Source: Fragilaria crotonensis
Taxonomy: Eukaryota > Bacillariophyta > Fragilariophyceae > Fragilariales > Fragilariaceae
DNA: 64,000 nucleotides
Reading direction: 5' to 3'
NCBI GenBank assembly: GCA_022925895.1
Contig: JAKSYS010000185.1
Span: 29,785-93,784, forward strand
A program made the position numbers and the translations under genes. Positions 53,659 through 64,000 of the stretch are shown in pieces; position 1 is the first letter of the stretch, and each line of letters opens with the position of its first letter. The notes under the pieces are model-generated. The model ran no database searches and had not been told where the DNA came from. It saw only the letters and a list, made by a program, of their open reading frames with translations.

Positions 53659-55049
53659 ATGTCTCGTCGATCTGAAACGGGAAGAAATGGTAGCATAAGC
53701 GACTCTCTCCCGCAGACTCTGTCCGAACGCGGAACAGACATCCTAAAGGACGTCTTGAATTCTCCAATCTTCTCGTCAGGCCTTGTCAACGAGCAGGTTC
53801 CGTCATTCGCTCGCGATGGTAAGTTCGAAACAATCAACATCGGCTCATTCATTTCATGGAGGTCTCATTGATTCTTAACACCATCATTACTCACAGACAT
53901 CAAGCTCGGCGAGGTGCTTGGATTCGGAACCTTCGGGGTCGTACGAGAAGTCACTGAGATTCGATGCAGTCACGCGGTCATCGGTAATGGCATGCCAAAC
54001 ACAGAGGCACTAGTTGATTCTTCATCCTTTCTTTACCTCAATGACACTCTTTCTGGCGATGCCCCTGCTGGAGCATCAGTATCGCCGACTGGGGTGTCGC
54101 AGCATTTGAACCAAAATGATAGATTCGCCGTGACACGACTGCAAATGTCGACTCGATGCTTTCGAGGTGGTGATGCACGATACGCCCTGAAACACTTATT
54201 GCTCGAGGATGCCAACGAGAAGGAGAGTGATAACGCCCGAATTGATCTCGCAATTGAAGTCAAATATCTTCAAGTTCTATCCCATCCTCACATCATTAAG
54301 TTGCGAGGACTTTTCCAGACTGATGATCCATTTCATCTAGCATATTTCTTCATTATGGATCGGCTTTATGATACACTAGAAGACAAAATGAAAGAATGGA
54401 CAGGTTGCCAGCGAAGCTTATGGAAAGAAACGTTCTCTTCTTGTTATGGAGATCCGATGGATCATGAGTATATTCCGGAGAAAGATTTGATGACGCAACG
54501 ACTTCTAGTTGCCCACGACATCGCTTCAGCCTTTGATTACATGCATACCAACAAAGTGTTGCACCGGTGAGTCAAAATATCGTAAATTCAGGATCATCAT
54601 GTCGCATACATCGACATGCATTCTCACTCTTTTTGCTATGCAGTGACATCAAACCTCAAAATATGGGATTTGATGTTCGTGGCAACATTAAGGTGTTCGA
54701 CTTTGGTCTCGCAAAGTCACTCGTCCCGGAACTCCAAGCGCAATGTGGACTGCTATATAATTTGACAGCCAAGTCCGGCTCGCTACCGTACATGGCACCA
54801 GAGGTGGCCATGTCAAAACCATACAACGAGAAATGTGACGTGTATTCGTTCGGCATTCTCTTCTACGAAATCGTCGCATTGAAGCCTCCATTTTCGCAAC
54901 ATGTACTGAAGAATTATACTGCCAAAGTCTTGAAGGGTGGAGCGCGTCCTCCTATCAAACGCACTTTCCTCGTGCACCAAGAAAATTCTCAAGAGTTCAT
55001 GGTCCGTGTCGCACTAACCGACCAGACATGGCAACGATTGTCAAGCTAA
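53659..55049 (+). CDS. Ser/Thr protein kinase (TKL-like)
   Basis: The exons are 53659-53818, 53897-54566 and 54644 onward, with 78- and 77-bp GT-AG introns. After a 53-residue lead come the glycine loop GFGTFGVV (62-69), an unusual insert of about 75 residues, the lysine in YALKHL (152), the alpha-C glutamate in AIEVKYL (174), HRDIKPQN (276-283, split by intron 2), DFG in VFDFGLAK, MAPEV and CDVYSFGILFYEI. All catalytic residues are present. Near the end the expected subdomain XI text (KILKSSWSVS, then RPDMATIVKLI) lies in neighbouring frames, so the true end is probably the TGA at 55109-55111 after two one-base slips. CDVYSFG suggests the TKL group. Confidence 0.85.
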
Positions 55050-55111
55050 TTCAAAGCGACGTTGAGCTCTTGGAACAGGAGCCCTCGTCCACGCCCGGTC
55101 AAACCATATGA

Positions 55112-57142
55112 TGAATCTTTCCAAGCACAGTTTAAATGGTGGTCGTGATGACAAGAAGTCGTCGTCACAAGGATTCGATGACGATAAACACCCGGTGAAG
55201 GTACTTTCCGTGTTCTAAACGGAGACCCTTGACATCGTTGCAATTAACCGCGCAAACCCAAGTCTTCATACCCAACACGAATAAATAGATTGCATTGTGA
55301 GCCTTTCTCCCAGTCAGTTTATGTACTTCATTTGGTTTTGTGCTTACGTAGGAAGGCATGAGTACACTTTTGTACCTCCGAGACAGATGCAACACAACTC
55401 CTATCGTTGGAGAGTAGTCACTCTGCTGTATTATGTGATGAATCCCTGAAAAAGACAATTCGCTCGATTTCTTGTCGTGTCGACATTTTCTTATGCTGGC
55501 CGCATTATTCCGAGCGGATTAAATCCAAAAAGTACGTTGTGCTTTACATATGCGTCTCTGTTTGTGCGGGTATGCACTGATACTCTGATGCCATGGTTGT
55601 TCGTCTGATCTTCCATGATCGTGGGAGACCAAGCATTGTGGGCAGGGCATGAATCAATGCCTGCATACATCTATAGCTCGTATAGTCGGTCAACTACTCG
55701 CAACAGTACTGGAATATGTCAGGTGCTTCAAATCTCATAGTTTAGGTATTTACTTTCATCGAAGCTCTGAAAGGTGAAATGAAACCCTTTGCCTCGTCTG
55801 GGGTCAGTTGAACACACGTATCCCTTCGTTGTCGCCGTCGCTGTTGTATCGATAATGGATGGTGATAATATGAGGTCCATGAGCTCAGAAAATGATACAT
55901 CTTGGAGGCGCAAGGACGGCCTTTTCGACAAAGGAATGGAGACATGCGCACTGCTGCTAGTCAACGGAATGGCAGGTTCATGGCGTCGACTGGCGAACTT
56001 TCGCCGTTTGCATGGTCGACACTGACAGTCGTTAGTGGCAGTGCACACTGTCAACGATACGCGACACTTTGATTTGTTTTCTTAATCTCCTGTTGCCTTT
56101 GGCCGTGACAGTTGTTTGATGGAGAATGATGAAGTCCAGATTGTCAAGTTCCATTATCATGTTGGTGGTTGCTGAAGGTCAGATTTGCGATTTTGATTCG
56201 TTTTGACCCGATTACATTGGATAGAAATTGTGATTCGAAAATTTTCAATACCAGGTGTGTCTTGTTACGATTTTTGGTGTATGATGAGACATGGGGTAGG
56301 AGTGTTTTATGATCACGTAGTTTTCGTGTGTTCGACGTTTCTCCAGAATTCCAATCATGTCCATGAGCCCATGTCTCGCAGAAGTCGTACGTTTCATCAA
56401 AACAGGGTCGATTCAGGCGCGATGTGCAATATGCAGCACTACCAACGCCGCACAACGAGAAGTCGGAAGTTTTGAGTGATGGTTCACGGCATTTAATTGC
56501 TGATGCTGAACAGAACGATGTGCAAGTTGCGCGGAGTACTTGTACTCTAATGGCCATGGTGTGTTTGCACCATGAAGTGGCGGGTTTCATTGTTTCAATG
56601 TGGAGATCAGAGTCTGCGGAACACGAATCGCGTCACACTGTGACGTCACGGTATAGTCTCCTCGTGGTTGTTACATATCATATGTATATCATATATCATT
56701 GACATATGACCAGTGACATGTGACATGTGACCATGACGACGGTGCTTTGTGCTTTACCCTGCCACAGTGTGGCTTGTACAATACGGGATACGGGGAACTG
56801 TGGTACTCCAGTACATCGGAGATCTTGGTAATAGTACATGTATATGAATGTATACTGCACAGTACACCGAATCTACCGGTAGGCATGGTATGGTAGTTCT
56901 TGCCGAGTATTCGGCGTACAGTACCATTAACCACTGTACGCCAGTATGTCGTATGTTGCGTTACTGTATGCATATGCGTCTTGCTTTGAGCAGTTTTCCA
57001 CAAGTAATGGAAGGGCGAATTGCGTGACTTCCGTATCTTCAAGCAATCTCGACACTAAGGCGAGGTCAGTCGACACTCTCAACTTGTTGACATTGCCACA
57101 TTCCTGGGAACTAACCTCGTCTCAACCAGGAGAAAGACTATA
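55112..57142. other. Intergenic spacer with doubtful small ORFs
   Basis: A minus-strand frame at 55728-56054 (108 codons, with a Cys/Arg cluster CQCRPCKRRK and a tail ending SKYLNYEI) looks somewhat protein-like but starts at a TTG. An ATG-started ORF at 56144-56590 (minus) has no recognisable features. Bases 56800-56945 are GTAC-rich. Neither ORF is firmly supported. Confidence 0.45.
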
Positions 57143-60100
57143 ATGGATAATTTTACCATGGATAATTCTACCATGGATAGCTTGACAATACCATCACAGG
57201 TGTACTCACCGGTACGTCGTGAGCTTGCCGGATCTGTGTAAGCTGCGTCTCATTCTCATGTGGGAGTACGCATTCTGTCCTGCGTCTCCTTTCCCATAAT
57301 TCTGTGCCCTTCCTACTCTAACTCGTCCTTGCCGTCTGCTATCAGAATCCTGCCATCGAAATCTTGCGAAGTGCTCCAAGTATGGGTAGGAATGAAGAGT
57401 TTGCGCTCTTGGCCTCTGAGGATCAAGAAATAGATCGAATATACATCGGGACTGATGTTTCTCGGGTACTTCTATCTTGCCTTCTTTTTCGTATGGACTG
57501 GAGTCGTTTTGATGTTCAAATGCATGGGACCAGAAAAGGTTGGGTTCTGGTCAGGACACGCCATGCAGCCGATCGAAGTGCAACCCAAGTCATTCATCCG
57601 ACGATATAGGATTATATTGGTTCGATCCGTCGTTGGTAAGGCAGCTTTGGTGTGGATAGCCTTCGTCATTGTCTTTTTGACTGTGGGACTGAATGGTCTA
57701 AACGAAGCCAAGACGTTGTTCAAGGAGAGCTTCATTGTAAGTCAACCTCGAAATGCATTTGCAATCTCATTGCTCCTAGTGACTATACCGTACTGAAAAT
57801 CCTGCGACATAGGAACTGAATACCGTGATTGATGCAGCCGCTGCGGCCAAGCAGAACTTCAATTCCAGACTGACGAAGCTATCGTGATGAGGACAACGTG
57901 GTGTTGGACATGACAAGCTTTGCCGCTTACAGGACATCAGAAGGGCAGCAACGAAAGCAGCAGCATTCCACTCAGCATAGGGCTCGACGCACAGCTCGCA
58001 TCACATCTTCTGTGCGTCGGGCGAACACTGACGAGGAAACGGCGAGTAAGCTAGATGCTCTGTTTGCAAAGTTAGCATCTGAGTCCGCTGCAACCGATGC
58101 TCAAACTCCCACCCCAAGTCCAGTCAGAACAGCATCGAATCGTCCTGAAGGCAACGTGCACGGCAGAAATACGAATCGACCTATAAGTTTGAATCTCGGT
58201 TTCCTTGCTAACGCTCCTGTCGCCAATGTGGATGGCGCGAATACGAATCAACCTACAATTGTCTTGAATCTCGGTGATCTTGCAGACATTCCCATTGCCA
58301 ATGTGGATGACGCGAAAACGGATCAACCATTACTGGATCTAAGTTTTCTTTCAGTTACAGATGCACCCGTTGCCAATGTGGATGGAACGAATACAGATCA
58401 ACCATCAGATTTACGTTTGGCTTCCCCGACTGATCCTCCCGTGGCAAACTTGGGTGGAGCGGATACTGATCAACCTGTGTTTGATACTTCCTTCAATATC
58501 CCTTCTGAATCAGATCAGGCCTCGCCCGTTTCGACTGTTACCGTTTCTACCGAATTGAATCAGACGTTGGATCTCAGCGTCTTCGGCGACTCTACAGGAC
58601 TATTCGTCAACTCGACTGAGGATTTCGCTAATTTGATTGGTTTGAGTAGCTTTGCGGGAGATGACGCGTTCAAGGCCTTAATTCTGAATGCTCTATTCTC
58701 CTTGATGATGCTCGATGACTTCATGGCAGCCGAACTTGAGGAGGGGATGAATGGCATCAATGCTACAACGGAAGTCGCCGAGATGTTGAACGCAACAGCT
58801 TTGACTGTGAATCCTCCCAACGCTCTCGCGTATGTACTTGCCATTCCATGGTTGTTGGTGCCCTTCGTTTTGTTCATTGTTGTGGTGATGGCTGGGAGAT
58901 CGAGGGCCAACGCGAAGATTTTGCCGCGTATTGCACGATATACGATGCCATTGCTTTGTCTCTTGACCATGGCGTCAACCGCTCTGGCAATTATCATGTT
59001 AGCCTATGCGACCGCCAATGCTGGTAAGTCGTGTTTGTCATTGATCTATGGATATCCATTGTCATTGCTGTCGCGGCTCACTGAATGACTACACGCATGT
59101 TCTTAGACTTTTGTTCGGGTGGTCAGAGCAACACTCCTGACGAAACAATTTTGGAAATGGTCTTAGCAAGGGGCTTCGAAGCAGACAGCTTGGTCTTCTT
59201 GGCAACAGAATACTATGTGTCACAATGTGATGCAGAATACCCATATGACTTTGTAGACACGTTCATGAAGGAACTTGAAACTGCCAGTTTAGCAATTTCG
59301 GCTGTGGAATCCGCCATTGCGACGAAAACTATGGAATCTATAGTTGCCGAATGCGGCTCTGACGCCGAGGGGATCGATTCTCTCCTGTCGGCTATGAAGT
59401 CTCGCCTACTGGAGGTAGGGAGCGCTTTGGATGATGCTCTATCAAGTTTGTCGTGTGATTCGGTGGTACCGACGTTTACTAACACAGCCTACGATGATGC
59501 ATGTGATGTCAGTGTAAGCGGTCTTTACTACTGTTATGTGTGTAAGTTTCATCATGAATGGGTGGTTTCTTTCTCTATATTGACGCAACCTTTTGTTTTC
59601 GCTCACCAAATGTTCTGCCTCTCCTTTCGGACGTTAGCATTCATCGTGATGGCGTTCACAGGCATGATAATGATAACCCTGCGCACGGCGTTTGTCCCCG
59701 TCACAGGTACACAACAAACGAAGGACGCTAAAGGTAATCTCAAGGGAAGGGCAATAGACGATATGGAGACTGGCAATCTTGACCAATCAGATGAGGATGT
59801 TGACTTTTCTGAGAGTGAATCAGATAGTGACGAAGACAAGGCCATTGATTCCGATTCAAGAGGGAAACAGAAAAGCGATTCTGATGAAGATGACGGTTCA
59901 GAAAAGGATGAGAACTCAGATGACGATAATGGCAATTCGGAAGATGGTAATGACTCCGACAATGATCAAGATTCTGAAGAAGACGCAGATTCGGAGAATG
60001 ATGCCGGGTCGGAGAAAGATGGAACTTCTGACAATAAGGAGTCCTCGGATCAAGACGAAAGCTCTGACGATGATGAAGATTCAGGCGAGGAGGACTCCAA

Positions 60101-61838
60101 AACACATCAAGATTTGGACAAGGAAAAGGTCTCATCGAAGGATGATTCGGACAACGAGGAAGACTCAGACAAAGAAGAAACGTCAAGTGAGGAAGAGGAT
60201 TCTGACAAGGACTCTGACAAAGATGACGATGATGAGGACTCTGACAAAGATGACGATGATGATGAGGACTCTGACAAAGATGACGATGATGAGGAGGACT
60301 CTGACAAAGATGACGATAAGGACGAGGACTCTGACAAAGATGACGACGATGAGGAGGACTCTGACAAAGATGACGATAAGGACGAGGACTCTGACAAAGA
60401 TGACGATGATGAGGACTCTGACAAAGATGACGACCATGATGAGGTCTTTGACAAAGAGGACCATGATGAGGTCTCTGACAAAGATGACGACGATGATGAG
60501 GACTCTGACAAAGATGACGATAAGGATGAGGACTCTGACAAAGATGACGATGATGAGGACTCTGACAAAGATGACGACGATGATGAGGTCTCTGACAAAG
60601 AGGACGATGATGAGGACTCTGACAAAGATGACGATGATGAGGTCTCTGACAAAGATGACGATGATGAGGACTCTGACAAAGATGACGATTCTGAAGATTC
60701 GGAGGATGACGGGTCAGAGGAGGATGGTGATTCTGACAACAGAAGTCCTCGGACCAAGACGAAAGATCTGACGACAATAAAGTTTCAGACGAGGATTCAA
60801 AGAAGAAAAAGACTTCCGATGATGACTCGGACCATGATAAAGATGACGATTCTTCGGAAGACTCTGACAACCATCAAGATTCCGACGACGATGAGGCTTC
60901 TAAGAAAGTTGACGGGTCGGAGAAAGATGGAGATTCTAAGAACAATAAGTCCTCGGACCAAGACGAAAGTTCCGATGATGATGACGATTCAGAGGATGAA
61001 GAGGAATCGAAAAAGGCTCAAGATTCGGACAATGACGACAGGACGTCAAAAGAAAATGATGCCGACCACCAGGAAGACTCTGACGAAAAAGTTTCAGCTG
61101 ATGAAGGGGGTTCCGATGGTGACAAGGACTTAGTCAAAGATGATGACGGGTCAGAAGAAGATAGAGATGCTGACAAGTCCTCGGATCAAGGCGGAAGATC
61201 AGATGAAGATTCGGACGATGAAGAAAACTCCAAAAAGGCTAAAGATTCGGAAAATGACGAGGGCTCGTCAAGAGGTAATGATTCGGATGACGAGGAAGAC
61301 TCTAGCAAAGAAGAAGTTTCAAAGGGGAAAACGGATGCCGATGCTGACACGGACTCAGACAAAGATGATGATGCTGATCAGAACTCCGACGAAGATTCGG
61401 AGAAGGATGCTAGGTCGGAGGAAGATGAAAATCTTGACAAGAATAAGTCGTCAGACCGTGACGAAACCTCTGACGATGATGAAGATTCGGCCGACGAGGA
61501 CGGCTCCAAGAAGGCTGAAGATTCGGACGAAGATGAGAGCTCATCTGAAGATGATGGTTCGGACGACGACGAAAGTTCAAAAGAAACGGAGGATGCCAAG
61601 GACTCAGACGAAAGTGACGATGATGATGAAACGAACTCTAACAAAGATGACGAGTCGATGACTCTGCAAAGAATTAGCCCTCGGACCAAAACGAAAGCTC
61701 TGACTATGGTGTAGATTCGAAGGACGAGAAGACTCCAAGAAGGCAAAAGATTCGGACGAGGAAAGGGGATTATCAAGCGACAACGATTCGGATAACGAAG
61801 AAGACTCATATGAAGACGAAGATTCTAAGAAGAAATAG
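57143..61838 (+). CDS. Five-TM membrane protein with giant acidic tail (5TM-3)
   Basis: The inferred exons are 57143-57199 (MDNFTMDNSTMDSLTIPSQ), 57346-57736, 57813-59023, 59107-59541 and 59638-61838. The intron at 59024-59106 sits at the same codon and phase as in 5TM-2, before DFCSGGQSNTPDE. TMs are seen at YFYLAFFFVWTGVVLMF, LVWIAFVIVFLTVGL, ALAYVLAIPWLLVPFVLF, CLLTMASTALAIIMLAY and FIVMAFTGMIMITL. The first outside loop contains about seven degenerate repeats with VANVDGANTDQP. The cytoplasmic tail of about 680 residues is almost all Asp, Ser, Glu and Lys. Single-base shifts are seen near 57436, 57872, 60745, 61670 and 61725. The intron at 59542 is 96 bp and stop-free, so retention would add 32 residues. 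The stop is placed at 61836-61838. Confidence 0.68.
60205..60690 (+). repeat. Minisatellite encoding DSDKDDDDE units
   Basis: About 18 tandem units built on GACTCTGACAAAGATGACGA, of 24, 27 or 30 bp, all multiples of three. They encode (DSDKDDDDE)n variants in the 5TM-3 tail. Unit-length changes keep the frame, and neighbouring units are nearly identical, so the array is young and probably length-variable. Confidence 0.92.
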
Positions 61839-62286
61839 AATTCTGATGATGGTATGGACTCATACAAAGATGACAATTCTGAGGTCCTTCCTACACGAGG
61901 ATTGGGGAAAGGATGAGGGTCAGAGATTAAGGACGTTGCAAAAATTCAGATTCTGATGATTCAAAGTTATTGGAATGCTTCGAAAGGACATCAAATCCGA
62001 CTCAGAACGGAGGAGAGGTTCGATTCTGACAAATTTCGCAGTCTCACGAATATGCTGCGTCGGTGATGAAAGGCGAAGATTCAGACAAAGAGACAGACTA
62101 CAATTGATATCTTGGAAAGGCGATGCGGACGGCAACCGGACGTCAAGGGCTCCTCTGGATGTGATACACCCTGAGATGAGATAGACGCTGCGATTGGTGA
62201 AGCTTCTTTTGAAATTAGGATAGTCATTTCATTGCATGCGTAACGTGACGCACCAGTTGCTTTGAAGAATGACCACTTGTGGGGTT
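61839..62286. other. Spacer between convergent 5TM-3 and GT10 genes
   Basis: The first about 300 bp still show faint acidic-repeat character in broken frames, like an eroded continuation of the 5TM-3 tail. No gene is supported. Confidence 0.5.
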
Positions 62287-63770
62287 CTAAGCCGCCGAGA
62301 CTTCCCTACCAACTACTTCAGCATAGTAAGAAGCTGTGGCAACTTCTGGTTGAGCTGCCCATCTGTGCCACCACCGACCAAAGTCAGGGTAGCTATGAGG
62401 ATTGTCATCTTCGTGTAACTTCGCGCAAAGGTCACAGAAACTCAAATTGTAAACGTCTCTGCCACCCACAACATGGTAATGGTCTTTCCACCAAAGGTAG
62501 GAGAGATATTCAGTAGCATTCTTGTCGAGTCTGTGGAGGAAATCAGCAAGCGCTTTCGGACTGCTATAATCGAGAACATTAATGAATGAATGGGGAGGAG
62601 CTTGGAGGCTGTAATTGGCTTGTCCCAAAACGATAGGTACCAAGGTATCATTCATTCGCGAAAAGAACTTCTCCGTCACGTAGTCCTGCGCAAAGTTGTT
62701 CTCAAATGCCAAATAGAACTTGTAATCACGCATAACTTTCGAGTTGCAATTTTCCTCACCATCAACATTATCGCATGGAAAACTTCCACACTTTCCATAG
62801 ACATCGACATCAATGTATTTCTTCAACTCTTGGACGAAATCTTCTCGATGAGAGTTGCTTACACAGCGCGATACCACCCATGCCACCTTCTTTGGTCGAC
62901 GTGCTAGCCTACGAAGCTCTCATCTTTGTTTGGCAAAACATTTCGTACGAAATGCGTCTCATTGTAATCGATAGGCCACGCAGATTGTTGAATTTGGATA
63001 CCTTTCGGATTCCCTTCTTCCACTGGATCTACATTGGGGCAATGAATGCATACGGTATTGGAACATCACTATCGATTCGATACGTCATGGTATAGTTCCA
63101 GAAGGAATTGTAGCTCGCAGATGTCAATAGTGGGCCGTTTGGCGGCGGTTCCAGCATGAAGAATACAAATCTTTGATGTGGTTGTCTCCAAGTTTGAATG
63201 TAATCCATGTCCCCAGGGCTGAGATTGGCTTCGACTCCATGCATGACAATTGCGTCAAACTTAGGCATTTCTTCAACCGAAGGAGAATGCACAGCCTGCT
63301 TGATGCAACACAAGATGTAATTCGGCATTTTGCAAATGAATCTTGTTCAAAGCCGACATGGAAATCTGTCCAATGCCAAAAGCTGTTGTAAAACAGGATT
63401 TTCTTGATTGGAGGGACCAGGGCCTCGTCCTGTGTGACCACATTCGGAGGAGCCGAGCTCCTATTCAAGGCATCTTCTTGACTTGCAATGACAGGTAGAG
63501 GTCTTGCATTTCCAGATGCTGCAGATGCTCCTGATGTTGATTCATTATATTGCAGTTTGAGAGGAGAGGATCCTCGGCTGGCACGCCCTTGGGAACAACA
63601 TCCAGGGTGGCAATATCTGGAAGGACAGCTCCTATTGGTGGCATTTTCCACTCGTTACAACAGGTTGCGCCTCGTTGAATTTGCCAAGGCGTTTACTATT
63701 ACGAAGGGTGAGACAAAGGAGCAATCCCGCAAACACTGTCGCTGATCAGGTTCTTCTATTTCCTTTCATG
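62287..63770 (-). CDS. GT10 alpha-1,3-fucosyltransferase-like (frame broken)
   Basis: The C-terminal 200 residues (62886-62287) carry the GT10 donor-binding region: YGKCGSFPC, YKFYLAFENNFAQDYVTEKFF, VPIVLGQANYSLQAPPHSFI and VLDYSSPKALADFLHRL. Upstream pieces in other frames give the acceptor half: KKILFYNSFWHWTDF, RFVFFMLEPPPNGP and NYTMTYRIDSDVPIPYAF. The start shows a possible type II anchor (TVFAGLLLCLTLRNSKRLG near 63740-63685). At least five frame changes are needed, near 63644, 63565, 63332, 63040 and 62910. Each equals one missing base, several in runs (AAAA, CC, AA). The pieces are in the right order and well conserved, so this is a consensus-damaged gene or a very young pseudogene. 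Such enzymes add core or antenna fucose in the Golgi. Confidence 0.72.
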
Positions 63771-64000
63771 TCGTATTATTCGCAGGGACTAATGGAAATG
63801 AGCACGAATCACTTCCCGCTCTCAGTGTAATGATACACATGTACTTCAAGCGAACCCTAGTGCTAATCGTACAGTAGTAGTAGTCTAAATTAGTAACGAA
63901 GAACAGCTTAGCATTCGCGAGTATGGGCGTGGGCGGATTCTGCGCTTTTTTCCCCCCGTTTGTACTGGAGTTTGGAGTACATGTACTCGAGTAACAGTAC
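63771..64000. other. Spacer with GTAC-rich right edge
   Basis: This should be the upstream region of the GT10 gene. The last 40 bp are GTAC-rich (GTACTGGAGTTTGGAGTACA). No gene is seen. Confidence 0.5.

Noticed and set aside
56144-56590. 148-codon minus-strand ORF as a gene
   Set aside because: It has an ATG start but no domain, no splice partners and no paralog in the window. Its composition is not clearly coding.
59740-60870. 376-codon minus-strand ORF rich in His/Pro, and neighbouring poly-Ser ORFs
   Set aside because: They are complements and alternate frames of the acidic minisatellite. Low-complexity repeats without stops explain their length.

Overview
The window looks like nuclear DNA of a diatom, most likely a pennate. 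It opens with a gene encoding fused silicon transporters, which is diatom-specific biology. Its genes carry short GT-AG introns of about 80-125 bp, and the spacers between them are full of transposons. No rRNA, tRNA or CRISPR array was found.

Layout. 1-3996: the 3' part of a plus-strand gene with three tandem silicon transporter (SIT) domains, open at the left edge. 4454-5818: a minus-strand GT17-like glycosyltransferase. 7076-9214: an intact ORF with a degenerate RNase H-like domain, probably retroelement-derived. 10764-22305: an 11.5-kb minus-strand Ty1/copia-type LTR retrotransposon with near-identical LTRs, a gag and pol, and about 5 kb of unrecognised ORFs ahead of gag, the first starting inside the LTR. 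22507-23612: a class I methyltransferase. 23742-25771: the first of three related five-TM membrane proteins (5TM-1). 26524-30110: a transposon cluster with two GAGCAT-type MITEs, one split by a second MITE, then a 1.3-kb hAT-type element. 33513-41060: a tandem array of KDEL-receptor-like genes (A, B, D) plus relic C. 41869-43903: 5TM-2. 46104-48124: a repeat-built coiled-coil protein. 48960-50904: another nested pair of inverted-repeat elements. 53659-55111: a protein kinase. 57143-61838: 5TM-3, with a very long acidic tail. 62287-63770: a GT10 fucosyltransferase-like gene.

How the genes relate. Several genes act in or pass through the secretory pathway (GT17, GT10, KDEL-receptor-like array, SIT, three 5TM proteins), but nothing shows that they work together. 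The clearest structural story is a convergent pair, a plus-strand KDEL-receptor-like gene facing a minus-strand 5TM gene, that appears to have been duplicated in tandem and then partly eroded. A second theme is that many otherwise convincing genes are broken by single-base shifts, often in short homopolymers. That fits consensus indel errors at least as well as real decay, so most broken genes here should not yet be called pseudogenes.
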